Shown piece after piece: positions 30,499 through 40,436 of a stretch of DNA of 49,414 bases (position 1 is its first letter; the number at the start of each line of letters is the position of its first letter). Both the position numbers and the translations under genes were made by a program. Under the pieces are notes generated by a model. That model was not told the origin of the DNA, made no database searches, and worked only from the letters and a program-made list of their open reading frames with translations. Source of the stretch: an uncultured Gemmatimonadota bacterium (GTDB taxonomy: Bacteria; Latescibacterota; UBA2968; UBA8231); NCBI GenBank assembly GCA_903893785.1, contig CAITNQ010000179.1, positions 1 to 49,414 of the forward strand, given 5' to 3'.

Positions 30499-33225
30499 CT
30501 AACGCGGGTCGGTGGCCGGCGGCACGACGGGCAGGTCCGGGTCGCGTCCGGAGGACGGCGGTGCGGCAGGGACCACCAGTCGGAAGGTTACTCCTTCGCC
30601 CGGGTGGTTGTCCACCTCAATCTGGCCACCATGCTTCTCGGCGATGGCACGCGAAATAGCCAATCCGAGCCCGGTGCCCCGCCCGACAGACTTGGTGGTG
30701 AAGAAGGGTTCGAAGATGCGGGCGACCACGTCGGGATGGATGCCGCCGCCATTGTCCGTGACTTCGAGGAACAGGCTGGAAGGGTCTGGCCCGGCTCCCG
30801 TGCGAACCGTCAGCCTGGGTGACCAGGCAGCGTGCGCACCGCCTTCGCCGGCGCCCTCCCGCTGTTGCCGTTCGTCCAGGGCATCGCGGGCATTGGCGAC
30901 CAGGTTCAGGACCACCTGCTCGAGCGCGTGGGGCCAACCGCAGCACCACGGGGTGGCCTCGGCCAACTCCTGGCCCACGGCAATGCCGTGGACGCGCAGC
31001 TGCGCGCCAACCAGTTTGAGCGCCCCACGGACGGCTGTTTCGACCTGGAAGGGCTCCGGGTCATGGCCGCTCTCGTCGCGGGCAAAGGCGCGCATGTGGT
31101 CGATGAGTTCACTCATGCGATCGACTTGGGCGACAATGTCCTGCAGGGCCGAACGGACGTCGCCCTGGGTGGGAGACCAACCCACGCGGGGCGCCAGGAG
31201 CACCCCTTCGGCAAAAGCGCGGATACCGTTCAGCGGCTGGTTCAGTTCATGAGCCATGCCGCTGGCCATTTCCCCCAGGGCGTGCAGCCGATCCACCTCG
31301 ACGGCCTTCAGCCGCTGCGACTCGATCTCGCGCTGCAGGCGCGTGCGTTCGGTGATGTCACTGGAGATGCAGCACACGGCCACGGGTCGACCGGCTGCGT
31401 CGCGCACCAGGCGCGTGCGGCAGTCCATCAGCAGCCGCCTGCCGGCGGCACTCCCGTAGGTAACCTCGCCGTGCCACTGGCCGTCCGTCTGCGTGGCCGC
31501 CAGAATCCGGCGCCAGGCGTCACTGGCCTGCGGGTCGTCGTCCACCGCGGTGATCAACCGCCCGGTGATCTGCTCGCGCGCGCGACCGAGGGCCTGCTCT
31601 TCGGCATGGTTCACATACGTGATCACGCCGTCCAGATCGGTGACGCGGACGCAGTCAGCGATCTGGTCCAGTACCAGACCATGGAGCCGCAGCACGTCCT
31701 CGGCGCGCCGCCGCTCGGTGACATCCTCGAAGCAGCCCTGGAACATCGGTTCGCCGCGATTGTCGCGCACCAGTCGGGTAGCGCCGCGGACCCACACCTT
31801 CTCGCCGCTCCGCCGCCGCAGCTGGTATTCGTACGAGTGGTGGCCGTGCTCGCGCAGTGCCAGGGCCAACTCCTCGCGGTCGGCCGGGTTGACGTACAGA
31901 GCGTCGGCCGACAACCGCGTCAACTGCTCGGCATCATAGCCGAGCACCGCCTGGGCGTGCGGGTTGTGGTACAGGATCCGGCCGTCGGGGCAGGAGTTGG
32001 CAATGCCGATGGGCAGTTCGTCGGCGAGCTGGCGGTACCGGGCCTCGCTCTCGTGCAGCGCCTCCAAGTCGCGCAACCGCCGCAGGGCCGTCGCCACCAG
32101 CCCCGCGAAGACGGTCAGCACACGCACGGCAGTTTCGTCAAAGGCCCCGGGGACAGTGCTGCTGACACCCAGCGAGCCGTGGCCGCCCGCGAACGGCACC
32201 TCCAGCAGCGACTGCACCTCGCCAGCCGGGAAACCGGCCTGGCGCAGGCCTTCCGAGTCCATAACCACCGGCTGGCCCGTGGCCCAGGCCTGGGCCACCC
32301 ACGGCGCACCGGTCAGTGGGTAGTCGCGCGTGGCGTGGTAGTGACGCGCCCCGGGCATGGCCCAATGCACGGTCAGGAACCCGTCACATGCGGACCGGGT
32401 CTGCACCGACACGCGATGGACGGGCAACCCCAGTTGGCGCAGCCCCGCCAACCACTCGCCCTGCATCAACTCGCCCAGGCCGGCGAGGGTCTGCAGTTCC
32501 AGCACCTGGTCGCGGATGTGACCGAACAGGCGCTCGCTGGCCAGAGCCTGCTGGAGGGCCGCGTTGGCCAGCGACAGGTCCTGCTGGGCCTGGGCCCGCT
32601 CGGCGGCTTCGATGGACAACCGGCGCTGGCTCTCGGCCAGCTCCAGCAGGTCATCGCGACGGCGGAAGGCATCGGACAGCACCTCGGCCAGCAGCTCCAG
32701 CGCGGCCATCTGGTCGGGACTGAAAGCCTCGGCCCGATCACTGTTGATCGCCAGCGTGCCGTGCGAAAACGGCACGTCCACCACACTGAGCACGTCGTGG
32801 CCGTAGGCCTTGACCAGGGCGTCCCGTTCCTCTTCGGCGTCTTCCCGAGCCAAGTTCGACCGGTAGGCCACCTCCCCTGACTGCCAGGTGCGGTGTACCA
32901 GGGGAGAGCAAACCTCCGACTGGCAGCGGACGCGGTCGCTCTGGCGGCCGATGCTGGCCACCATGGCCCTGGGCGCGGTGCTGCCGGGCTCGACGACATT
33001 CACACCGCAGTCGCAGAAGGCGATGCCGGCATCGAGCAGGCTGGCGCGCAGCGCCGAGACCACCCGGTCAATCGGGTCGTCAGAGCGCATGTCCCAGACC
33101 GCATCGTGCAGCCGGTGCGCGGCGCGGGTGGCGGCCCGGCGCGACCGCTCGCGCTGGGCGAACTGCCGGCGGAGGGCACCCACCGCGGCTACCAGGCCGG
33201 CCTCGGTCTTGCTCGGGTCGTTCAT
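30499..33225 (-). CDS. Soluble GAF-PAS sensor histidine kinase
   Basis: This 908-residue protein has no membrane segment. The order is a GAF-like domain (about 40-190), a coiled-coil linker, a second GAF-like domain (about 230-385), two PAS domains (about 390-510 and 520-635, with ESEARYRQLADELPIGI and FEDVTERR), a HisKA box EMASGMAHELNQPLNGI (H659) and HATPase motifs N (NLVANARDAL), G1 (VTDNGGGI), F (FEPFFTTKS) and G2 (GRGTGLGLAIS). It is thus a complete two-component kinase, of the HPK4-like NtrB/DctB type by its HELNQPL box. No response regulator follows directly. ATG 33225 follows GGGGG at 4-base spacing. The signal is unknown. Confidence 0.9.
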   Translation of the reverse strand: MNDPSKTEAGLVAAVGALRRQFAQRERSRRAATRAAHRLHDAVWDMRSDDPIDRVVSALRASLLDAGIAFCDCGVNVVEPGSTAPRAMVASIGRQSDRVRCQSEVCSPLVHRTWQSGEVAYRSNLAREDAEEERDALVKAYGHDVLSVVDVPFSHGTLAINSDRAEAFSPDQMAALELLAEVLSDAFRRRDDLLELAESQRRLSIEAAERAQAQQDLSLANAALQQALASERLFGHIRDQVLELQTLAGLGELMQGEWLAGLRQLGLPVHRVSVQTRSACDGFLTVHWAMPGARHYHATRDYPLTGAPWVAQAWATGQPVVMDSEGLRQAGFPAGEVQSLLEVPFAGGHGSLGVSSTVPGAFDETAVRVLTVFAGLVATALRRLRDLEALHESEARYRQLADELPIGIANSCPDGRILYHNPHAQAVLGYDAEQLTRLSADALYVNPADREELALALREHGHHSYEYQLRRRSGEKVWVRGATRLVRDNRGEPMFQGCFEDVTERRRAEDVLRLHGLVLDQIADCVRVTDLDGVITYVNHAEEQALGRAREQITGRLITAVDDDPQASDAWRRILAATQTDGQWHGEVTYGSAAGRRLLMDCRTRLVRDAAGRPVAVCCISSDITERTRLQREIESQRLKAVEVDRLHALGEMASGMAHELNQPLNGIRAFAEGVLLAPRVGWSPTQGDVRSALQDIVAQVDRMSELIDHMRAFARDESGHDPEPFQVETAVRGALKLVGAQLRVHGIAVGQELAEATPWCCGWPHALEQVVLNLVANARDALDERQQREGAGEGGAHAAWSPRLTVRTGAGPDPSSLFLEVTDNGGGIHPDVVARIFEPFFTTKSVGRGTGLGLAISRAIAEKHGGQIEVDNHPGEGVTFRLVVPAAPPSSGRDPDLPVVPPATDPR

Positions 33226-33390
33226 CGGCCCCCAGATCGCGGGCGCTGCTGGCCGCCGTCGGCGCAAACGCGCCCGGCGGAGGGATGAGGCCGGGCATGC
33301 CGGCAGTAGCCCGTGAATCTAAGGACACGGCCAGGGCGGGTGTCAAACGGCGCGGGCCGCACGGTTGGCCGTCGGGGGGTGGGCCAACGC

Positions 33391-33512
33391 CGGGCGCGGT
33401 CTCGCGAAAGGGGCCGTGGCCGGCCACTCCCGCTGCCACGGCGACGCCCGGAACCAGGGCGACACCGAGGGAGTCTCAGGAGGGCAGATGCCGTCCCGCG
33501 CCGATGGCTGGT
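33391..33512 (+). repeat. 122-bp direct repeat, copy 1 (upstream of the TerB-like gene)
   Basis: This block and the one at 34009-34130 match over 122 bases with four differences by eye, at a constant 618-base offset. It includes an internal inverted pair ccgtggc/gccacgg. It lies in the 33226-33593 gap between the kinase and the TerB-like gene, and its right end forms half of a larger hairpin ahead of that gene. No coding potential stands out. Confidence 0.88.
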
Positions 33513-33567
33513 CAATTCCAGCGGCGCCGCAGGGCACCGCGTCGGGACCGCCGAGATGCATCTGCCC
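33482..33567 (+). promoter_or_regulatory. Nested stem-loop leader upstream of the TerB-like gene
   Basis: The outer 10-bp arms gggcagatgc (33482-33491) and gcatctgccc (33558-33567) are perfectly complementary. Inside them are gtcccg/cgggac and a small hairpin gctgg-tcaatt-ccagc. The structure ends 26 bases before the ATG at 33594. This could be an RNA regulatory element or a DNA palindrome. It does not match any riboswitch class I can recall. Confidence 0.4.
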
Positions 33568-33593
33568 CTGTCGTCCGCCCTGGAGCCCGAGCC

Positions 33594-33980
33594 ATGAGTC
33601 TGATCGATCGCGGCCTTTACCTGATTGGTTTCATCGCCCTGATCGGCCAAGGGAAACCCTTGGAAGACGCCGATCTGGACCGCGTCACCCGCGTCGGGCG
33701 CACGCTCAATTTCAGTCGTGACTTCTGCTGCATCGCGATCGAGAAAGTCCGCGCCGACCCCGAGGCCATCGGCGGGCAGCCCGTCTTCTCAACCGCCGAG
33801 GTTGCCGCCGCGTTCGTGCGTGACGGCCTGCTCGCTGCTGGCGCCGCGGGCCACCTGGCGCCGCAGGAACAGCACTGGTTGCGCGCAGTGGCAGAGCGCA
33901 ACGGGCTAGACTGGCACGCGCTGGTCGGCGCTGCGGCCCGCCCCCAGGCGCCGCGGACCGCGAATGCCGACATCGGTTGA
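33594..33980 (+). CDS. Small TerB-like helical protein
   Basis: This 128-residue, all-helical-looking protein starts MSLIDRGLYLIGFIALIGQG. Its C-terminal half HLAPQEQHWLRAVAERNGLD resembles the second repeat of TerB/DUF533-like domains. The first half lacks the usual Asp-Gly metal motif, so the assignment is tentative. ATG 33594 follows a weak SD (GGAG about 8 bases away). The upstream in-frame extension to 33285 runs through repeat sequence and is not credible. The gene sits alone between two 122-bp direct repeats, which suggests that it moved or was duplicated as a unit. Function is unknown. Confidence 0.6.
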   Translation: MSLIDRGLYLIGFIALIGQGKPLEDADLDRVTRVGRTLNFSRDFCCIAIEKVRADPEAIGGQPVFSTAEVAAAFVRDGLLAAGAAGHLAPQEQHWLRAVAERNGLDWHALVGAAARPQAPRTANADIG

Positions 33981-34008
33981 CTGCCGGCCCGGCCCCCCGG
34001 GGCCGCTC

Positions 34009-34130
34009 CGGGCGCGGTCTCGCGAAAGGGGTCGTGGCCGGCCAATCCCGCTGCCACGGCGACGCCCGGAACCAGGGCGACACCGAGGGAGTCTCAGGCA
34101 GGCAGATGCCGTCCCGCGCCGATGGCTGGT
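34009..34130 (+). repeat. 122-bp direct repeat, copy 2 (downstream of the TerB-like gene)
   Basis: This is the second copy of the block at 33391-33512, in the same orientation and about 97% identical by eye. The matching ends abruptly at gatggctggt in both. The far arm of the copy-1 hairpin is not present here. It lies between the TerB-like gene and the end of the large hybrid kinase gene. Confidence 0.88.
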
Positions 34131-34162
34131 GAACGGAACCTGGGGCAGCGAGCGAACCGCCA

Positions 34163-37100
34163 TCAACCGGCGGTGGCCGTCGCCCCGGGCCGCCAGCGCT
34201 CGATGACCTCCAACAGGGCCTGGCGCCGCACGGGTTTGGCGACGAAGTCGTCCATGCCGCTGGCCAGGCAGGCTTCGCGTTCCTCCCTCATGGCCCCGGC
34301 AGTCAGGCCGATGACGGGCAGATGGGCCGTGGTGCCCTGTTCCTGGGCGCGTAACCGGCGCGTGGCTTCGAGCCCGTCCACACGGGGCATGTGCACATCC
34401 ATCAGCACCAAGTCGAAAACCGCGTCGGCAAGGCGGGCGAGGGCCTCCGCGCCGTCGCCGGCTATCGTGACCTGGTGACCGGCGCGCGCCAGCACGCGAC
34501 CGGCAACCAGTTGGCTGACGGCATTGTCCTCGGCCAGCAGGATGCGCAGGCCGCCGTCTGACGTCGCCGCGGCCGGCGCGGGCCCGGCTGCCACCGTGGC
34601 GCGCCCGACGGCAACCCCGATCGCCTGCGCCAACTCGGGGCGCCCCACGGGTTTGCGCAGGAAATGACGGACCCCCAGCGCGCGGGCGCTGGCCAGGTAA
34701 TCCGGCTGGTCATTGGAGGAGAGAATGAGGACCTCACGCGCTCCGGACGGGCTGAGATCCCGCCACTGGCGCACCACTTCCAGGCCGTCCATGTCGGGCA
34801 TCATCGCGTCGAGCAGGACCAGGTCGTAGGGCTCGCCCCGTTCGGCCGCCGCCGCTAGCTGCGCCAGCGCCGCCGGGCCACTGGCGGCGGAGACCACCCG
34901 GCAGGACCAGGACCGGAGGGTCTCTTCGAGGATCAGTCGGTTCGTGGCGTTGTCATCGACAACCAACAGGTACAGGCCGCGCAACTGCCCGACATCGATG
35001 GCCACCGGCAGGGCGCTGGACGGGTCGGGCAGGTCGAGATCGATGACGAAATGGAAGGTGCTGCCCATTCCCGGCTGGCTGTCCACCCACAGCCGGCCTC
35101 CCATCAACTCGACCAACTGCATGGAGATGGTCAAGCCGAGGCCCGTACCGCCATAGCGGCGGGTCGTCGACGCGTCAGCCTGCGCGAAAGCGGCGAAAAT
35201 GGTCTCCTGGAGTTCGGCGGGCACGCCGATGCCGGTATCACGGACCGAAGCGTGGAGGCGAAACCGCCCCGCGGCCGCAGCGGACTCGCCGGCCAACCGC
35301 ACGACCACCTCGCCGTGCTCGGTGAACTTGACCGCATTGCCGATCAGGTTGAACAGGATCTGACAGAGCCGCACCGGATCGCCAACCAGCCACTCCGGTA
35401 CTTCCGGGGCTACCTCGCAGGCCAGTTCCAGGCCCTGCTGATGGGCCCGCGGGGCCATGGTCTTGAGCACACGATCGAGCGTGGCCCACAGTTCGAAGGG
35501 AACGCGTTCCAAGGTCAGCCTGCCAGCCTCGATTTTGGACAGGTCGAGGATATCATTGAGGATCCCCAACAGGGCCTCGGCAGAGCTGTCGACGGTGCGC
35601 AGGTAGTCGCGGCGGGTGGCGTCCGTCTCGGCGTCGAGGAGCAATTCGACCATACCCATGATGCCGCTCATGGGTGTCCGGATCTCGTGGCTCATGTTGG
35701 CCAGGAACCGGCTCTTGGCCAGACTGGCGGCTTCGGCGGCCTGGCGGGCCCGTTGGGTAGCGCGAGCCCAACGGGCGATCTGGAGGGCGAGGAGGCCGGC
35801 CAAACCGATCACCAGCCCGACGCCGCCCCACAGGGCCATTCGGGCCCACGGCCAGCGCACCTCAATCGCCAGGCGGGCCGGCTGCGCCGAATACGACAGA
35901 TCGCGATCGACAGCGACTACCTCAAACGTGTAGTTGCCGCGCGGCAGGCGCCGGTAGTCGACGTGGGTCTCGGTACCGGTGTGCCACGTGGAGTCGGCGC
36001 TGCCGACCAGCCGGTAACGGTACACCAGCGCGTCCCGGGCGGTGCGCAGACTGACCCCGCGAAAAGCGATCGCCAACCGCGGTTGGTCGCTGGTCAGCGT
36101 CACTCGGGCTACGGGGCCGTGTTCGTGGTCGGTGGTCACCTCGGTCACGGCGATGGGCGGCGGCGCCCGGCGGGGCTGGTAGCGAACCACCCCCTCGGGA
36201 GTGCCCAACCAGACCCGGCCGGCGTGGTCCGACCACACGGCCTCGACCCGCGCCAGGCCGTCGCGCCGCCACAGGCTCTGGAACACCCGACCGTCAAACT
36301 GGCTGACGCCCCCCGACGTGCCGACCCAGAGGACGCCACGGGCATCCTCATGCAGACTGAGTACCGCGTCCGCGGCCAGGCCATGGCGTCGGTCCAGGCA
36401 CGCCAGGGTATCGGCATCGTAGCAACATAGCCCGCCCAGTTCCTCGGTCTCAGGGTTCAAGCCCAGCCACAGACGGCCGGCTCGGTCCCTGAGCATCGCT
36501 CCGACGTGGTTGGCGGGCAGGCCCTGGTCGCGCGACAGGCGGGCGGTAACGTGGCCCTGCAGCCGGCTGACCCCGGTGCCCCAGGCACTGACCCAGACGG
36601 CGCTGTCGGGCCCGTCAGCGACGACCCCGATGGAGTTGGACGGCAGTCCGTCCGCAGTGCTGATGGTGGCGAAACGCGTGCCGTCGTAGCGTACCAGGCC
36701 GCCACCGCTGGAACCGCTCCAAAGGATGCCATGCCGGTCGATGTGCAGGGTCTGCAGGCGGGTCTCGCGCAGCCCGTCGTCCGGCCCGACGCGGTGGAAG
36801 CGGGGTCGCCGCCCGGCCCCCGGGCGAATCGCGGGCGCATAGGCCAGGCCACTGCCATAGGCCGTCAACCACACCCGCCCGTAGCGGTCTTCCGCCAGCC
36901 CGCCAACAACACCGGGCGGCACGCCGTCGGCCTCGGTGAGTCGCACGAAGCGTTGGCCGTCGTACCAACTCAGTCCCCGGTTGGCGCCGGCCCACAGCCC
37001 GCCTTGATGGTCTTCGAGGACCGCCACCACGCCCCCGCCGGCCACGCCATCCGCCTCGGTGTAGCGGACAAACTCGCCCCCGTCGCGGCGGCCCAGTTCG

Positions 37101-39223
37101 CTGCCGCTGCCGGCCCAGACATTGGCCTCGCGGTCCTGGAACAGCGCCGAGACCGGACGATCGGCGAAGACTTCGTCACGGCAGCGCCATTGGCTACCGT
37201 CCCAGCGCGACAGCGCGTACGAAGCCCAGGCGCCGGCGGCCCGTGACACGATCCATCGAGTGCCGACCCAGAGCCCGCCGTCGACATCGGCCAGCAGCGA
37301 CCGGACTTCGCGCTCGGCCGGCTCGCCGAGCGGCACCTGAACCCATTGTGCCGCCGACCGCTGCCACAGGCCACGGTCGGTGCCAACCCAGAGATCACCG
37401 CGGCCGGACGTGGCCAGGACCTGCGCCTCGGCCCGTCCGAGCACGGACCGGGGAAGGGGAAGGAACCGCGCCTGGCCGTCATACTGGCAGAGCCCGCCGC
37501 AGGCCACCCAGATCACGCCATCGCCGTCCTCGGCCAGGCTGCGGATGCGGTCCTGCGCCAACCCGTCGAGCGTGGTGAAGGAGCGGCAGCCCCCCTGCGG
37601 ATCGACGCGCGACAGCCCGCCCGCAGTACCGACCCAGACAGCGCCCGCGTGGTCCACGAGCAGGCACTGCACGTCGGCATCGACAAGCCCATCTTCGGGG
37701 CCGAAAAAGGTCAACTGCGCGCCGTCATAGCGGTACAGGCCGATCGGCGTGCCGACCCACAGGCGACCAGCGCGGTCGGCCGCCAGAGCCGTCACGGCTG
37801 GCTCCGAACCGCCGCCGGCCAGAAGCACGGCGGTGAAATCGAGGCCATCGAAACGAACCAAGCCGGCGTTGCCGCCCATCCACAGGACACCGGAGGAGTC
37901 CTGTGCCAGTGCTCGGACCCCAAGGCTCGGCACCCCATCTTGGGGCCCGAGGAGCTGCCACGGCCCCGCCGGCAGCCCGCCGGTGGACACCGTGGGGTGA
38001 CCCCGGCGAGGCACCGACACCGTGCCCGTCCCGGCGGCAGCGCGAAGCGTTAGGGTCGCCGTGGCATCGCGGGTGACGAGCGCCATCGCCACTGCCGCGG
38101 ACGAGTCGGCACTCAGCCCGGCAGACCGCGACGAGGGCGGCGGCGATGCGGAACCGGAGGCGATGGCAACCTGGAACTGGCCTTCAGGAAGATCCAGCGC
38201 GAAGGAGCCGACACCGTCCGTGCGCGTGCGGACCCAGAAGCCAGTGGCGGCCGGCGTCGCCAGGTCGATCATGCGGTGGACCATGGCGGTACCTGTGCCC
38301 GCCCACACGGCCCGGCCCGAGAGGCGGCCGACGCCCGCCCCAACGGGTACCAGCACCAGGTCACCGCGGGACGCGGCGCGCTCCGTTTTCCCGGTTCCGG
38401 GGCCCCAGGCCATCCAGGAGAAGGAGCCGTCGCGGTCGCGGTCGCAGAGGACGACATCGAACCCCAGCGCGCGCGGGACCGCGGGCGATCCGCCCGGAAG
38501 AGTGTCCAGCCGTACAGCCCACTCGTAGCGCATTCGACCCGGAGTGGCCGCCCACGCCACGCCAGCGCGACTGCCCGCGGCCGCCGCCAACTGGCCGCGT
38601 CCGGCGGCGCCGTGGATGCTGTGCTGTACGGCCACTGTCCGAGCGCCGTGCGGCTCGTCCACGTAGAGCTCGCAGCCGTCCTCGGTGTTCCAGTCGCGGG
38701 CCGAGGAGGTGTCGACGACCGGCGAATCGTCGCCCGCATCGACGGCCACCAATAACGAGCGGGAATCAGGATCCCAGCCGACGCGGAAAGAGCCGGAGAA
38801 ATCCTGCGCGCTCTCCGGTACAACGCCGTATTCAGCCCGTGCGATGGGGTATTCGGTGAGACCCGGAGGCCAGTCCGATAGGTCGCCGTCGATGGTGATC
38901 CCGCGGATCGGCGCGGCGACGGCCACGCTGCCACTGTGGGCCGCGGCCGGGCGGGTACTCGCCATGGTCAGCACGGCCAGCACAAGTCCTGCGGCTGCCG
39001 CGCAGGACGGTCGGCGCCGCGCGCCCCGCGCCTGGCGGTCCGAGCCTGGTTGAGCATCCCTGGATGAGGGTCCGACGCCGGCCGCGTGGACGCCCTCTGC
39101 GTGACGACGGGGCAGCAGCCGGCGGACGCCGCCCCGGGCGCGCCAATTCTCGCCAAGATCGTCGGCCAGGGTCTCGCCCTCCTCAGGCACCACGGGGCGG
39201 CTGTCGATGGGCCGGTAGGCCAT
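34163..39223 (-). CDS. Hybrid two-component sensor: CBM9-like domain, 14-blade propeller, Y_Y_Y, kinase, two receivers
   Basis: This 1686-residue protein has a signal segment ([15 protein letters not shown], about 78-92) and a CBM9-like sandwich ([11 protein letters not shown], about 105-260). Next are 14 RegA-type WxG blades (about 410-1010), i.e. two seven-bladed propellers, and a Y_Y_Y domain. One membrane helix follows ([16 protein letters not shown]). HisKA is [13 protein letters not shown] (H1179), then HATPase, then receivers with D1472 (LLDAMMP) and D1609 (LMDVHMP). It resembles the hybrid systems that sense periplasmic oligosaccharides, but has no AraC-type DNA-binding domain, so output needs a separate regulator. 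The start is uncertain: no SD at 39223 and a long region before the signal. It follows GH36 and UroD. Confidence 0.88.
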   Translation of the reverse strand: MAYRPIDSRPVVPEEGETLADDLGENWRARGGVRRLLPRRHAEGVHAAGVGPSSRDAQPGSDRQARGARRRPSCAAAAGLVLAVLTMASTRPAAAHSGSVAVAAPIRGITIDGDLSDWPPGLTEYPIARAEYGVVPESAQDFSGSFRVGWDPDSRSLLVAVDAGDDSPVVDTSSARDWNTEDGCELYVDEPHGARTVAVQHSIHGAAGRGQLAAAAGSRAGVAWAATPGRMRYEWAVRLDTLPGGSPAVPRALGFDVVLCDRDRDGSFSWMAWGPGTGKTERAASRGDLVLVPVGAGVGRLSGRAVWAGTGTAMVHRMIDLATPAATGFWVRTRTDGVGSFALDLPEGQFQVAIASGSASPPPSSRSAGLSADSSAAVAMALVTRDATATLTLRAAAGTGTVSVPRRGHPTVSTGGLPAGPWQLLGPQDGVPSLGVRALAQDSSGVLWMGGNAGLVRFDGLDFTAVLLAGGGSEPAVTALAADRAGRLWVGTPIGLYRYDGAQLTFFGPEDGLVDADVQCLLVDHAGAVWVGTAGGLSRVDPQGGCRSFTTLDGLAQDRIRSLAEDGDGVIWVACGGLCQYDGQARFLPLPRSVLGRAEAQVLATSGRGDLWVGTDRGLWQRSAAQWVQVPLGEPAEREVRSLLADVDGGLWVGTRWIVSRAAGAWASYALSRWDGSQWRCRDEVFADRPVSALFQDREANVWAGSGSELGRRDGGEFVRYTEADGVAGGGVVAVLEDHQGGLWAGANRGLSWYDGQRFVRLTEADGVPPGVVGGLAEDRYGRVWLTAYGSGLAYAPAIRPGAGRRPRFHRVGPDDGLRETRLQTLHIDRHGILWSGSSGGGLVRYDGTRFATISTADGLPSNSIGVVADGPDSAVWVSAWGTGVSRLQGHVTARLSRDQGLPANHVGAMLRDRAGRLWLGLNPETEELGGLCCYDADTLACLDRRHGLAADAVLSLHEDARGVLWVGTSGGVSQFDGRVFQSLWRRDGLARVEAVWSDHAGRVWLGTPEGVVRYQPRRAPPPIAVTEVTTDHEHGPVARVTLTSDQPRLAIAFRGVSLRTARDALVYRYRLVGSADSTWHTGTETHVDYRRLPRGNYTFEVVAVDRDLSYSAQPARLAIEVRWPWARMALWGGVGLVIGLAGLLALQIARWARATQRARQAAEAASLAKSRFLANMSHEIRTPMSGIMGMVELLLDAETDATRRDYLRTVDSSAEALLGILNDILDLSKIEAGRLTLERVPFELWATLDRVLKTMAPRAHQQGLELACEVAPEVPEWLVGDPVRLCQILFNLIGNAVKFTEHGEVVVRLAGESAAAAGRFRLHASVRDTGIGVPAELQETIFAAFAQADASTTRRYGGTGLGLTISMQLVELMGGRLWVDSQPGMGSTFHFVIDLDLPDPSSALPVAIDVGQLRGLYLLVVDDNATNRLILEETLRSWSCRVVSAASGPAALAQLAAAAERGEPYDLVLLDAMMPDMDGLEVVRQWRDLSPSGAREVLILSSNDQPDYLASARALGVRHFLRKPVGRPELAQAIGVAVGRATVAAGPAPAAATSDGGLRILLAEDNAVSQLVAGRVLARAGHQVTIAGDGAEALARLADAVFDLVLMDVHMPRVDGLEATRRLRAQEQGTTAHLPVIGLTAGAMREEREACLASGMDDFVAKPVRRQALLEVIERWRPGATATAG

Positions 39224-39282
39224 GGACGGGCTCGGTCAGCTACGGGTACGGGGGCCGGGGCCGACGCTCCGGGGCGACGGGA

Positions 39283-40377
39283 TCAACGCCGGCGGACGAT
39301 CTGGCCGACGCGCTGGAACTTCTCCATGGTGACGCCGGGCGGGCACGAATCGGAGTTGGCCAGCACGAAGGGGCCGCCCGCACCGTCGGCGATGACCTGC
39401 TCGACATATGCGTCCAGGGCCTCAAGGGATAGGTTGAGGAAGCAGGTGGGCTCGATGCCGCCGACAATGGCGAAGTCGCGGCCGGCGATGCGCCGCGCCT
39501 CGGCCAAGGTCACGTTCCCCGTGGGCGGCGGCGAGATGCTCTCGATGCCGTAGGCGCCGTGTGCTTTCATGCGCCCCACCAAGTCGCGGACACTGCCACA
39601 GGCGTGCTGCAGGTAGCGCTTGCCATGGGCGGCGAGCACCTCGCACCAACGGCCGATCTCGGCGCCGATGAAACGGTCGTACTGCGCCGGAGAGTAGTTC
39701 TGGGTGCCGCTGTCTTCCCAGGTTATCCAGTAGTCCAGCGCTTCACACTGGGCGGCCATTCGCACCGCCTCCAGGTTGCGCGCCACCATGGCCTCCCACA
39801 GAGCGACCACGGTCTGAGGGTAGTCAGCCAACGCGTATACCAGCTCCACCGTGCCCACGTGGTATTCCACCAGGCTCTGCCAGGCGCTCTTGCCCCGGGG
39901 CACCAGCATGCCCAGAGACAGCCCCTCACTGCCGGCGCCGTGCAGGTGCCCACGCAGGGCGGTTTCGTCGTATTGCAGACGGGTATGCTCCTCGATCCAC
40001 GTCTGGACCTTGAGGTCCTCCTCGGTCTTGAGCGGGTGCTCCACCAGGAAAGTGGTTCGCCCTGCCGGGCTGGGCCGGCTGCCCGAACGAATGGTGCCGA
40101 CCGGCGTGGTGACAATCGATACCGTCAGGTCGCCTTCCTGGACCGTGCGCACGTCCACGCCCGCCACCGGCAGGGCCTGCACCGGACCCGGGGCCCCGCG
40201 CCAGAGAGGGTCGGCGCCCACCTGGCGCAGGAATTGGGGTTGCCCCAGGGCCTGGATCTGAGGCGGGAAGTTCTCCCAGACATAGGCCAGAAACGGGCAC
40301 CACGGCAGACGGTCCAACGGGCGCCCGTTGAGCGCCGCGTCGATGCGTTCGGCGGCAGTCATGTGCTTGGTGTCCAT
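39283..40377 (-). CDS. UroD-fold protein with MtaA/CmuA-like metal ligands
   Basis: This 364-residue protein has the family start MTAAERIDAALNGRPLDRLPW. It carries LQHACGS (H258, C260) and, 85 residues later, SDSCPPG (C345). This His-x-Cys plus distal Cys pattern matches the zinc site of MtaA/MtbA/CmuA corrinoid-dependent methyltransferases and differs from the other two UroD proteins in the window. Other blocks are SISPPPTGN and VGGIEPT. No corrinoid protein gene is visible. ATG 40377 and ATG 40389 are both possible; neither has a good SD. It lies 59 bases after GH36 and 59 bases before the hybrid kinase, so the three may form one transcript. Confidence 0.83.
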   Translation of the reverse strand: MDTKHMTAAERIDAALNGRPLDRLPWCPFLAYVWENFPPQIQALGQPQFLRQVGADPLWRGAPGPVQALPVAGVDVRTVQEGDLTVSIVTTPVGTIRSGSRPSPAGRTTFLVEHPLKTEEDLKVQTWIEEHTRLQYDETALRGHLHGAGSEGLSLGMLVPRGKSAWQSLVEYHVGTVELVYALADYPQTVVALWEAMVARNLEAVRMAAQCEALDYWITWEDSGTQNYSPAQYDRFIGAEIGRWCEVLAAHGKRYLQHACGSVRDLVGRMKAHGAYGIESISPPPTGNVTLAEARRIAGRDFAIVGGIEPTCFLNLSLEALDAYVEQVIADGAGGPFVLANSDSCPPGVTMEKFQRVGQIVRRR

Positions 40378-40436
40378 GGCGGCTAACATAGGGTGCCACT
40401 GAAGCCGGCTCAATGGCACCGCGACGGGGTTGGGCC

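Noticed and set aside
30832..32880. 682-codon plus-strand open frame
   Set aside because: It is antisense to the GAF-PAS histidine kinase, which has all kinase boxes. The composition is His/Gln/Val-rich shadow type.
33391..33512. Riboswitch-like reading of the 122-bp repeat (cobalamin, c-di-GMP or c-di-AMP type)
   Set aside because: Compared by memory with the core motifs of these classes. No conserved box matches, and the second copy lies downstream of a gene rather than in a leader.
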